Source: a virus. From it: DNA of 25,275 nucleotides. The stretch is taken from IMG/VR virus record IMGVR_UViG_3300010373_000125, positions 1 through 25,275 of that record. The stretch is one strand, 5' to 3'. Position numbers and translations under genes: made by a program. The notes below the pieces were generated by a model. The model did not search any database. It saw nothing but the letters and a program-made list of their open reading frames with translations, and was not told where the DNA came from. Positions 15,013-21,320 of the stretch are shown here, piece after piece. Each line of letters begins with the position of its first letter. Position 1 is the first letter of the stretch.

Positions 15013-15277
15013 TGTTGGACTTGTTGTTTTTTTCCTTGCGTTGCTTTGTAATAATATTGTGGTCTGGTGTTTTGGTATTCATGAAGGATATAAAAGAGGC
15101 AGATATGAATTTGAGAAGCTTCAGAGGGTTGTGAAAGATCTTTACTTCTCCGCTTATTGGAAGTCAGACCGCCTTGAACCGACCTACGAGAAAATTCTCT
15201 GGGAAAGAGTTCGTGATGAGGCTCTTATTCAACCAGGGCAAACAAGTGCTATTCTCGGTCAACCAAGGTGGAAGTAA
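15005..15277 (+). CDS. Membrane-anchored hypothetical protein (90 aa)
   Basis: A 90-residue protein with an N-terminal hydrophobic segment (residues 4-25, 'VGLVVFFLALLCNNIVVWCF') and a cytoplasmic helical tail ending 'ILGQPRWK'. The ATG at 15005 overlaps the previous stop and is preferred over an in-frame upstream start inside the transferase gene. It lies directly before the SemiSWEET-like gene with no gap, so the two membrane proteins may act together. No family recognised. Confidence 0.6.
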   Translation: MIDVGLVVFFLALLCNNIVVWCFGIHEGYKRGRYEFEKLQRVVKDLYFSAYWKSDRLEPTYEKILWERVRDEALIQPGQTSAILGQPRWK

Positions 15278-15544
15278 ATGTTCATCAATATAATTGGTAC
15301 ACTAGGCAATCTCGGATTTGCCTACGCTTGCCTACCTACAGCATGGAAAACCTTTAAAGCTGGTAAAAGCATCGGAGTTCCAGTCAGTCTTGCTTGGAAT
15401 ATTTGGGTTTCCTGTTTACTTTTTTACTCATATACGTTTTTATCATATACAGATGATATCCTAGTTTGGATCGGTGGTATGGTTGAGATTTCCTCCTATA
15501 CTGTCGTTCTTTGGTATCATTATTTACCCAGGAGAACAAAATGA
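15278..15544 (+). CDS. SemiSWEET/PQ-loop-like small membrane transporter
   Basis: An 88-residue protein with three predicted membrane helices (about residues 3-22, 36-54 and 61-82). It carries the family start 'IGTLGNLGFAYACLPTAWKT' followed by 'GKSIGVPVSLAWN', where the conserved Pro in helix 1 and 'SIGVP' after the first loop are typical of bacterial SemiSWEET proteins. These form dimers that move sugars or other small molecules down gradients. A phage copy inside a modification-gene block could bring a precursor into the cell or be a metabolic helper (inference). It overlaps the kinase start by ATGA. Confidence 0.75.
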   Translation: MFINIIGTLGNLGFAYACLPTAWKTFKAGKSIGVPVSLAWNIWVSCLLFYSYTFLSYTDDILVWIGGMVEISSYTVVLWYHYLPRRTK

Positions 15545-16110
15545 AAATCGTCTGTCTACTAGGCGAGCCGGGAGCAGGCAAATCGACTTTGATGAAACGA
15601 TTGATTGATGAATTAGACGTCAATCTTCGTTATTTTGATGCCGTTGATCTTGTTCCGTTTCATACGAATTCTGATAGGAAAATCATGGTTCTAGGAAAGT
15701 ATGAAGACGGAGAAGTCTTTGGTGGAACCGATAAGATGAGCATGCAGGTTCAGGCTTATGCGGTAGAGTTTCTAGATAATCTAGACAAGAACACGCTTTT
15801 CAAGGATGTGGAAGTCATTCTCTTTGAGGGTGATCGTCTAGCAAATTCAAAGTTCCTAGAACATTTTTCTGAAGATCATCAACTTTATGTGATTTATCTT
15901 CAGACGTCGGAAAAAACCAGGAAGCAGCGTTTCCTAGAAAGAAACAGTGATCAAAACGAAACTTGGCTTGCTGGTAGAAATACAAAGGTTCAGAACATCG
16001 TAAAGAATTTCCTTTTGATGGATTACATTGAGAAATGGGATAACAATAATTTGGAAGATCAATCCAAAATTGTAGCAAGAGTAGAAGGTATAGTGTATGA
16101 CAGAGATTAA
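15541..16110 (+). CDS. P-loop kinase resembling 5-hydroxymethyluracil DNA kinase
   Basis: A 189-residue P-loop kinase with Walker A 'GEPGAGKST' (8-16), a distinctive 'LGKYEDGEVFGGTDKMSMQV' block (51-70), the 'LFEGDRL' acidic motif (94-100) and a lid-like 'FLERNSDQNETWLAGRNTKV' (131-150). This combination of GTDxxS and EGDR motifs recurs in phage kinases annotated next to base-hypermodification enzymes, where they phosphorylate hydroxymethyluracil in DNA. I rely on memory for that. A small-molecule or nucleotide kinase remains possible. The ATG at 15541 follows AGGAGAACAAA and overlaps the stop of the transporter gene. An in-frame start 30 nt upstream is rejected. Confidence 0.7.
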   Translation: MKIVCLLGEPGAGKSTLMKRLIDELDVNLRYFDAVDLVPFHTNSDRKIMVLGKYEDGEVFGGTDKMSMQVQAYAVEFLDNLDKNTLFKDVEVILFEGDRLANSKFLEHFSEDHQLYVIYLQTSEKTRKQRFLERNSDQNETWLAGRNTKVQNIVKNFLLMDYIEKWDNNNLEDQSKIVARVEGIVYDRD

Positions 16111-16441
16111 GTATCGCTTCGGGGAAGACAAATATATAGCGGAAGCCAAGAAATGGATCGATGATACCTATCAAGGATATCATTATATTTCCGAGGCTGA
16201 CGGAGCTAGGGAGGAAAAGACGCAAGCAACTGATTTCATTATTGATTCCGGTCATGGAACGGGTTTCAATATTGGCAATATCATGAAGCTTGCTCGTCGT
16301 TATGGTAAAAAAGAAGGATATAATCGTAAGGATCTTCTGAAGATCATTCACTACGCAATTATCCAGCTTTACGTACAAGACGTTATGAAATTGAACAAAG
16401 GAGATAGAAATGCCGTGGCCACGGAAACATCGCCCACGTAA
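16097..16441 (+). CDS. DUF3310-like phage protein
   Basis: A 114-residue protein with the pattern 'YISEADGAREEKTQATDFI', 'GFNIGNIMKLARRYGKKEGY', 'RKDLLKIIHYAIIQLY'. It recalls the DUF3310 family of small phage proteins, in which a conserved 'GNI.KY..R.g.K' segment is followed by 'D..KA..Y'. The family is often near nucleotide or DNA metabolism genes but its function is unknown to me. The start overlaps the kinase end by 14 nt, and the end overlaps a tiny basic peptide gene in another frame. Confidence 0.6.
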   Translation: MTEIKYRFGEDKYIAEAKKWIDDTYQGYHYISEADGAREEKTQATDFIIDSGHGTGFNIGNIMKLARRYGKKEGYNRKDLLKIIHYAIIQLYVQDVMKLNKGDRNAVATETSPT

Positions 16442-16499
16442 GGGTCGTCGTAAGGTCGGTTCTCATATTAGAAAGGCTAGGAGAGCCAATAAGAAGTGA
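16410..16499 (+). CDS. 29-residue highly basic peptide
   Basis: A frame of 29 codons with a strong ribosome site (AAAGGAGATAGAA before ATG), nested in the last 32 nt of the DUF3310-like gene and ending at the start of the Nudix gene (GTGA overlap). Fourteen of 29 residues are Lys or Arg, plus two His ('MPWPRKHRPRKGRRKVGSHI' then 'RKARRANKK'). It looks like a nucleic-acid-binding or ribosome-binding peptide. Ribosome site quality and exact fit between two genes are the evidence. No homologue is known to me. Confidence 0.6.
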   Translation: MPWPRKHRPRKGRRKVGSHIRKARRANKK

Positions 16500-16993
16500 A
16501 ATTGATAACAGGTAGAACATTGAAGCAATATGTTCTGGCCTTGGTTTTTGATCAGGAACTTGAAAATGTCCTGATGATTCAGAAGCTAAAGCCAGAATGG
16601 CAAAAAGGAAAGCATAACGGCATCGGTGGAAAGATCGAGATGGGGGAGTCTCCTCTTCGGGCTATGAAAAGAGAAATGGCTGAAGAAACGGGTCTTACTA
16701 TTGATGATTTTAGGTATGTCATGTTTCTTTCCAACGAAAATTATGAAATGTGGGTCTATACCGCTTTGGCAGATCTTTCGAAGGCAGCAACGAAAGAGTC
16801 AGAGTCGGTTGTCGTCCGCAGCTTGAATCCACACGATCAGAACTATTTCGCGAACTTCGAGATCATTCCGAATCTTGACTGGATGATCCCTTATTGCAAG
16901 TATTTCTTTAGTGATGACAATGACAATATCTTGCTCATCAACAAAATAAAATCTGACCGTATCCTTGATCATGAAAAACCAAAGACTAAATAA
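16496..16993 (+). CDS. Nudix hydrolase
   Basis: A 165-residue Nudix protein. The box GX5EX7REUXEEXGU is complete: G45 'GKIEMGE' E51, then R59-E60, E63-E64 and G66 in 'REMAEETGL'. Substrates could be oxidised or modified nucleoside diphosphate derivatives. In this block it might clear a modified dNTP or a sugar nucleotide, but the sequence does not decide. The GTG start at 16496 shares bases with the stop of the basic peptide gene, and AGGAGAG lies about 10 nt upstream. Confidence 0.9.
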   Translation: MKLITGRTLKQYVLALVFDQELENVLMIQKLKPEWQKGKHNGIGGKIEMGESPLRAMKREMAEETGLTIDDFRYVMFLSNENYEMWVYTALADLSKAATKESESVVVRSLNPHDQNYFANFEIIPNLDWMIPYCKYFFSDDNDNILLINKIKSDRILDHEKPKTK

Positions 16994-17029
16994 TAACAAC
17001 AATGTGTTTTGATTGATTGAGGAGTTGTA

Positions 17030-18013
17030 ATGCCAGAAATTAACATTGAATTAGATGTACTTAGGAAGCGTTCGATTTTTCTAGCTGTCCCAATGTATGG
17101 TGGCCAATGCCACGGCATGTTTGCCCGATCTGTAGCAGATCTCACCGGAATGACAACGCACTACGGAATCCAGCTACAGCTTTATTTCCTATTTAACGAA
17201 AGTCTCATCCAGCGCGCAAGAAATTATTGTGCGGATGAATTCATGCGTTCAAACTGCTCGCATTTCTTGTTCATTGACTCCGATATCGGATTTAATGCCA
17301 AGGATGTTCTAGCAATGTTGGCTCTTCAATCTGACGAAAGTCCTTATGATGTCATCGCCGCTCCCTATCCTAAGAAGTGCATTTCTTGGGAGAAGATCAA
17401 GCAGGCAGTTGATAAGGGTGTCGCAGATCAAAATCCTGGAATTCTAGACCAGTTCGTTGGTGATTATGTTTTCAATCCAAAGGCGAGCGTTGGTGGAAGC
17501 ATTCCTCTCAATGAGCCTGTAGAAGTTTCCGAGGCTGGAACGGGTTTCATGATGATCCGCCGCAAGACCATGGAGAACTTCGTCGCGAATTATCCAGAGA
17601 AGATGTACCGTCCGGATCATGTCCGCACAGAACATTTTGACGGTTCTCGTGATATTTGCGCTTTCTTCGGTGTCGATGTCGATAAGGGTCGTGACGAAAA
17701 GAAGCTTCGTCAAATTGTTGAATTCTTGCAGAATTCTGGCGATATGAACAAGGAAGCAGTAAACTCTTTGGCCGCAGAATTGCAGATTGCTTTGGAGAAT
17801 CCAGCTGCAAGCCGTCGTTTGCTTTCCGAGGATTATCAGTTTTGCTATGATTGTCAAAAGGTTGGGATGAAGACTTGGCTTTGTCCTTGGATTCAACTCC
17901 AGCACGCAGGAAGCTATGTTTTCGGTGGTTCTTTGGCCGCATTGGCTTCTATCGGTGCCGCAGCAACGGCAGATCCTGCTGCTCTAGGAAAGGATAAGAA
18001 GGTAAAGAAATGA
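17030..18013 (+). CDS. GT-A type glycosyltransferase
   Basis: A 327-residue protein of a type common in T4-like marine and soil phages. N-terminal 'IFLAVPMYGGQCHGMFARS' starts the Rossmann-like nucleotide-sugar fold, 'FNESLIQRARN' follows, and 'FLFIDSDIGF' holds the metal-binding DxD (D83, D85). 'AGTGFMMIRRKTME' and 'LSEDYQFCYDCQKVGMKTWL' correspond to acceptor-side segments, with 'LQHAGSYVFGGS' near the end. The tail after residue 300 is low-complexity Ala/Lys. Acceptor unknown: a hydroxymethylated base in phage DNA is attractive given the dioxygenase nearby, but a host surface glycan is possible. A GAGGAG ribosome site precedes the ATG. Confidence 0.82.
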   Translation: MPEINIELDVLRKRSIFLAVPMYGGQCHGMFARSVADLTGMTTHYGIQLQLYFLFNESLIQRARNYCADEFMRSNCSHFLFIDSDIGFNAKDVLAMLALQSDESPYDVIAAPYPKKCISWEKIKQAVDKGVADQNPGILDQFVGDYVFNPKASVGGSIPLNEPVEVSEAGTGFMMIRRKTMENFVANYPEKMYRPDHVRTEHFDGSRDICAFFGVDVDKGRDEKKLRQIVEFLQNSGDMNKEAVNSLAAELQIALENPAASRRLLSEDYQFCYDCQKVGMKTWLCPWIQLQHAGSYVFGGSLAALASIGAAATADPAALGKDKKVKK

Positions 18014-18357
18014 ATTTCACAGCCGAACAAGTAAAGGAAGATAAGGAATTTCTTCAACAGATCGTTGCCAGAGCATGGTGCGATCCAAAGAATGCTCATA
18101 AGGAATTTGACGCCGATCTTGCCAATTCCATCGTTGAGAAAACACTCTATGCTTTGTTGACATGGAAAGATCTCGCAGTCCATATGAGTAATAATTCTGA
18201 CTACTACAGAGGTCTTCTAGACGAGATTGGTGATCTTTTTGGTAGGGACGCATATACTTGCGATGATGGAAGTCTCTCAGAAGATATTCTTAGAGCAAAA
18301 GTTCCCGAGTTGGTAAGAAATATGTTTAATTCTTTACCAAGATTGACTAAATTTTGA
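18010..18357 (+). CDS. Hypothetical protein (115 aa) coupled to the glycosyltransferase
   Basis: A 115-residue acidic helical protein ('AEQVKEDKEFLQQIVARAWC' to 'NSLPRLTKF') with an ATGA overlap to the glycosyltransferase stop. No membrane segment or catalytic motif is visible, and no family recognised. Coupling suggests co-expression with the glycosyltransferase. Confidence 0.65.
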   Translation: MNFTAEQVKEDKEFLQQIVARAWCDPKNAHKEFDADLANSIVEKTLYALLTWKDLAVHMSNNSDYYRGLLDEIGDLFGRDAYTCDDGSLSEDILRAKVPELVRNMFNSLPRLTKF

Positions 18358-18386
18358 TTGACTTTAGAGTATAGATGGAGTATAAA

Positions 18387-18839
18387 ATGGGCAAGGCACT
18401 AAACGATTATGAAATCAAGGATGCTTATGAAGAATTGATGGCTTCTACTAGAAAGAATTCAACATCAAAGATGGTCATGTACGGTTCTCCTTCACAACTT
18501 AATCAAACGCCAGTTATTCAAGATAATAAACCAGGAACATATTTAAACGGCCAAAGAATAGATGCTCCGGCTGGTTCTGGTGGTGGTAAGACCGAGTTTG
18601 CTGATAAGGTGATTAAGTATTATCAGTACGACAAGATTCACAGGACAATTTTTGGCGTACCGGCTCCATATCCGACTCCTGACAAGAAGTCAGATCTGCG
18701 TCCAAGAAAGACTTATACGACGAAGGATTGGGATCAGGCGTACAGTGCTTGGTCTAAAGGCGAAATTCAGCATTATGAAGATGATCTACCAAAGAATATT
18801 ATGAAAAATGCTTTTACAGCACATCATAACTTTCTATAA
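18387..18839 (+). CDS. Hypothetical protein (150 aa)
   Basis: A 150-residue protein: N-terminal helices ('LNDYEIKDAYEELMAS'), a Gly/Pro/Asn-rich middle ('APAGSGGGKTEF', not a P-loop), then a charged tyrosine-rich C-terminus with 'TTKDWDQAYSAWSKGEI'. I choose ATG 18387 because GGAG (18377-18380) lies at ribosome-site distance. The in-frame ATG at 18375 has no ribosome site. No family recognised. Confidence 0.65.
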   Translation: MGKALNDYEIKDAYEELMASTRKNSTSKMVMYGSPSQLNQTPVIQDNKPGTYLNGQRIDAPAGSGGGKTEFADKVIKYYQYDKIHRTIFGVPAPYPTPDKKSDLRPRKTYTTKDWDQAYSAWSKGEIQHYEDDLPKNIMKNAFTAHHNFL

Positions 18840-19143
18840 GGATCAAGATCCCGTAAGAATTCGCTCTTCGGAAACCCCTCTAACGCACGTAAACCTTGGC
18901 CCGGATAGTAAAAGAGTCAATCAGAAAGAAGATCTGAATCAGTTTGACGAAACTCAGCTGATTCAGATTTATAACCATCTTACCAATGGAGCATCTATCA
19001 GGAAAACATATCCCGATACTATAGATAAGATCTGGGGAATGATGACCAAACCCGAATTTTCTGCTGACGGTTGGTATGATTCTCTCTCAGATTCTGTTGA
19101 ACAAAAGGCTGAACCCAAAAACAATCTTGAAGACTTCTTTTAA
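18808..19143 (+). CDS. Small acidic-tailed protein (111 aa) with clamp-binding-like C-terminus
   Basis: A 111-residue protein overlapping the preceding gene by 32 nt. It has a polar N-terminus, a central helical stretch ('FDETQLIQIYNHLTNGASIR') and an acidic linker ending 'NNLEDFF'. The tail resembles the clamp-binding ends of T4 gp33 ('TLDFLL') and gp55, and T4 gp33 is 112 residues, so a late-transcription co-activator role is an idea worth testing. I cannot align the rest to gp33 by eye. Start is uncertain: ATG 18808 has only a weak upstream purine stretch and no better start is in frame. Confidence 0.6.
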   Translation: MLLQHIITFYKDQDPVRIRSSETPLTHVNLGPDSKRVNQKEDLNQFDETQLIQIYNHLTNGASIRKTYPDTIDKIWGMMTKPEFSADGWYDSLSDSVEQKAEPKNNLEDFF

Positions 19144-19155
19144 GGAGAATTGATT

Positions 19156-19368
19156 ATGAAGATCCGTCCTGAATTGGTTGACAACTTTGGTGAAATCCTC
19201 GCTGTTGGCCCTGTCTTTGCTATGAACGACCCTCGCATCCAGAATTGGATTGCCCAAAATCTTCACGTTCAATATAAGAAGAATTTTCTAGGCCAAGATG
19301 GCATCAAGGTCAATCTTGTTCAGCTTATGGAAGAGGGTCAAGACGAACGACAGCTTTTGCAAGAATAA
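19156..19368 (+). CDS. Hypothetical protein (70 aa) upstream of gene 45
   Basis: A 70-residue protein ('MKIRPELVDNFGEILAVGPV' to 'EGQDERQLLQE') with an AAGGAGA ribosome site that directly follows the previous stop. The in-frame TTG 6 nt upstream is rejected in favour of this ATG. Mixed alpha/beta character, no motif, no family recognised. It is the last gene before the sliding-clamp promoter region. Confidence 0.65.
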   Translation: MKIRPELVDNFGEILAVGPVFAMNDPRIQNWIAQNLHVQYKKNFLGQDGIKVNLVQLMEEGQDERQLLQE

Positions 19369-19370
19369 AC

Positions 19371-19399
19371 TTTACTTTATTTGGTATGATTTGTATATT
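19371..19399 (+). promoter_or_regulatory. Candidate promoter for gene 45
   Basis: TATGAT (19385-19390) in the context TTGGTATGATTTGTATATT lies 31 nt before the gene 45 start. The same GTATGATTT core and spacing precede gene 55. No clear -35 hexamer is visible at standard spacing. Confidence 0.45.
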
Positions 19400-19401
19400 A
19401 C

Positions 19402-19416
19402 AAGAAAATGGGAGTT
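19402..19416 (+). promoter_or_regulatory. Candidate RegA operator in the gene 45 leader
   Basis: AAGAAAATGGGAGTT contains the Shine-Dalgarno of gene 45 (GGGAG) 5 nt before ATG. The regA leader has the same string with one extra A. In T4, RegA represses translation of gene 45 and of its own gene by covering the ribosome site region, so a shared leader element is what an operator would look like. Confidence 0.45.
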
Positions 19417-19421
19417 AAATA

Positions 19422-20081
19422 ATGAAATTAGACAGTAAAACCGTTGAAGTTCTAAAGAGTTTCTCAACAATCAATCCATCAATTCTGGTGAAGGTAGGAA
19501 ATGTTCTTCAGACCATTTCACCGACCAAGACATTGATGGCGAAAGCGGTTGTGAAGGACTCTTTTGATAAGGAGTTTGCCCTCTTTGATGTCAGCCGTTT
19601 CCTCGCGGTTCTTTCGCTCTTCAAGGAGCCGGAAGTGAAGCTTTACGAGAACAATCTTGAGGTCGTCGGCTCGGGCAAACGTGTTTCTTACGCTTACTGT
19701 GACAAGGACTCGATCGTTGTTCCTCCAAACAAGGAGATCAAACTTCCTTCAGTCGATGTTCAGTTTGATGTGACGGAAGAGCAACTTGCTGAAGTCTCTA
19801 AGGCTCGTGGCATCCTTGGTCATCCCGATGTTGTTTTCGTCGGCGCAAATGGCAAGGTCATGCTCCAGGCGATTGACGTTAAGCGTCCTACGGATGATAT
19901 CTATAGCGTTGATGTTGGCACGACCGAGGCAACTTTCATGGCGGTCTTTAAGCCAGAGAATTTGAAGCTTCTTCCCGCGAATTATAGCATCTCAATCAGC
20001 AAGAAGGGCATCAGTCACTGGAAAGCAAGCGAGGAGCTACAGTATTTTGTGGCGGTCGAGGGTACGTCAACGTACGAATAA
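19422..20081 (+). CDS. 45: Sliding clamp gp45
   Basis: A 219-residue homologue of T4 gp45 (228). The opening 'MKLDSKTVEVLKSFSTINPS' matches the T4 pattern 'MKLSKDTTALLKNFATINSG', followed by 'EFALFDVSRFLAVLSLF', 'SIVVPPNKEIKLP', 'VSKARGILG' and 'PENLKLLPANYSISISKKG', all in T4 order. The trimeric ring holds DNA polymerase on DNA and, in T4, activates late transcription with gp55 and gp33. A small GTACG-TCAA-CGTAC hairpin (20062-20075) sits at the 3' end just before the next start codon. Downstream genes 44, 62 and regA keep the T4 order. Confidence 0.95.
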   Translation: MKLDSKTVEVLKSFSTINPSILVKVGNVLQTISPTKTLMAKAVVKDSFDKEFALFDVSRFLAVLSLFKEPEVKLYENNLEVVGSGKRVSYAYCDKDSIVVPPNKEIKLPSVDVQFDVTEEQLAEVSKARGILGHPDVVFVGANGKVMLQAIDVKRPTDDIYSVDVGTTEATFMAVFKPENLKLLPANYSISISKKGISHWKASEELQYFVAVEGTSTYE

Positions 20082-20082
20082 T

Positions 20083-20346
20083 ATGGTTGCAGGAACTCCC
20101 GCTCCCGATCCACAAGCCAATGATTGTATAACCTTTACAGTTTCGGTTTATCCGGATCGTACAATCGCAAAAATCAACGGCACAATCACAGATATGAAGA
20201 TCATGCAAAAGATCATTAAATTGTCTGAGATTGTTGCCACTTTAGATGAGCCTGTGTATAAAACTAATTTTTCCGGTAAATACGCGGGCGGTGCGGGATG
20301 TATTCCTTACTCTATAGGAAATGGAGGAGCAGGCAGTGCTGGATAA
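20083..20346 (+). CDS. Hypothetical protein (87 aa) after gene 45
   Basis: An 87-residue protein starting 1 nt after the gene 45 stop: strands 'DCITFTVSVYPDRTIAKING', then a helix 'MKIMQKIIKLSEIVATL', ending in a glycine-rich tail 'YSIGNGGAGSAG'. In-frame codons upstream lie inside gene 45, so ATG 20083 is chosen. No clear ribosome site is visible, suggesting re-initiation after gene 45. The glycine-rich tail coincides with the ribosome site (GGAGGAG) of the next gene, which may explain its composition. No family recognised. Confidence 0.6.
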   Translation: MVAGTPAPDPQANDCITFTVSVYPDRTIAKINGTITDMKIMQKIIKLSEIVATLDEPVYKTNFSGKYAGGAGCIPYSIGNGGAGSAG

Positions 20347-20959
20347 ACAAGAAGTAGATATTTGGGTTGTTATTGAGGGTGAACCTTTCCTTTCTCGTGC
20401 GAAAGCTTATAGAAAAGAAAAAGAAAGAGTTCTTGAGATCTACCGTGTGTTCGCTAAAGAGCGCGGTGCTGAAGAACTCACAATGTATACTCATCTGACG
20501 GGTTTGAGATTTCCACCCGGAAAGATTCCTGCCGGTTGGGGCAAACCGATGGCTAGTGGGTTTTCTTTCACAAAGAAAACCAAGGATGGTCAAGAAGAGC
20601 GCGAAAAGCTTCTTGCTCTTCCAAAGCTTCCCAAAGTCAGCGAAGTTTACGGAAATACAATCCTTGAAGAACTTCGTTTCAATAATGAATACGGCGAAGG
20701 TTTTAGTAGCATAGGAAAGTATTTCGATTGTATGGCGGTCGGTTGGATCGGTGATACATATATTGGTAGAGTAGTCGATACTTCCGTCGCAGCCAAGAAT
20801 CACCTTGAACAAAATCCGAAGCATAAAATTTCCAAGAAATATCTAAATTGGAAGCTTCCAGTCGGACTCAGACAAATTTCTAAGGCACAACTTGATCTTA
20901 TGACTGCTAAATATGAAGTAGAACAAGAAGAAAAGGAAAATAATGGCAAGAACGTATGA
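20336..20959 (+). CDS. Hypothetical protein (207 aa)
   Basis: A 207-residue soluble protein beginning at GTG 20336, preferred over the ATG 15 nt upstream because GGAGGAG (20324-20330) is ideally spaced for the GTG. Early strand 'EVDIWVVIEGEPFLSRA', a basic region, 'GFSFTKKTKDGQEEREKLLA', and a lysine/glutamate-rich C-terminal helix. No catalytic motif recognised. It sits between clamp and clamp-loader genes, so a replication-linked role is possible but unproven. Its end overlaps the HAD gene by 17 nt. Confidence 0.7.
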   Translation: MLDKQEVDIWVVIEGEPFLSRAKAYRKEKERVLEIYRVFAKERGAEELTMYTHLTGLRFPPGKIPAGWGKPMASGFSFTKKTKDGQEEREKLLALPKLPKVSEVYGNTILEELRFNNEYGEGFSSIGKYFDCMAVGWIGDTYIGRVVDTSVAAKNHLEQNPKHKISKKYLNWKLPVGLRQISKAQLDLMTAKYEVEQEEKENNGKNV

Positions 20960-21320
20960 TGCACCCACAAAGAATGGATGGATTGCAGTAGATTTAGACG
21001 GAACTTTGGCCGAATATGAATCTTTTAAGGGTGCGGATGTTATAGGAAAACCAATCCCGTTGATGGTCGAAAGAATTAGAAGATGGCTTGCGGATGGTTA
21101 CGAAGTAAGAATTTTTACGGCTAGAGTTTCGGAACCAAATCCTGTAATGCGTGAAAGGTGTCATCAAGCCATCTATGATTATACAAAAGAGCACATCGGC
21201 GTTGGTCTCAAAGCCACAAACATAAAAGATTATGCGATGATTGAACAGTGGGATGATCGTGCAATTCAGGTGATTCCGAATACAGGAGTTCAAGTAGGCA
21301 ACCAAAGTCGCTTGGTTTAA
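20943..21320 (+). CDS. HAD-superfamily phosphatase-like protein
   Basis: A 125-residue minimal HAD protein. Motif I 'AVDLDGTLAEYE' supplies nucleophile D17 and acid/base D19. 'VRIFTARVSEP' is motif II (Thr/Ser region), and 'MIEQWDDRAIQVIPNTG' supplies the acidic motif IV. No large cap domain, so substrates may be macromolecular or nucleotide phosphates. A 3'-phosphatase role, analogous to that of T4 polynucleotide kinase-phosphatase, is possible but not shown. Confidence 0.8.
   Translation: MARTYDAPTKNGWIAVDLDGTLAEYESFKGADVIGKPIPLMVERIRRWLADGYEVRIFTARVSEPNPVMRERCHQAIYDYTKEHIGVGLKATNIKDYAMIEQWDDRAIQVIPNTGVQVGNQSRLV

Noticed and set aside
15815-16378. 187-codon open frame on the minus strand
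   Set aside because: It lies opposite the kinase and DUF3310-like genes, has no ribosome site or recognisable motif, and every supported gene in the window is on the plus strand.
18358-18386. TTGACT, 17-nt spacer, TATAAA: a good sigma-70 promoter match
   Set aside because: The TATAAA forms the spacer between the GGAG ribosome site and the ATG at 18387, so transcription from it would start inside the gene and lose the ribosome site. Probably coincidence.
18580-18600. Gly-rich 'GSGGGKTE' as an ATP-binding P-loop in the 150-aa protein
   Set aside because: The spacing is not GxxxxGK[ST] within a strand-loop-helix context, and no Walker B follows. The region looks like a flexible linker.
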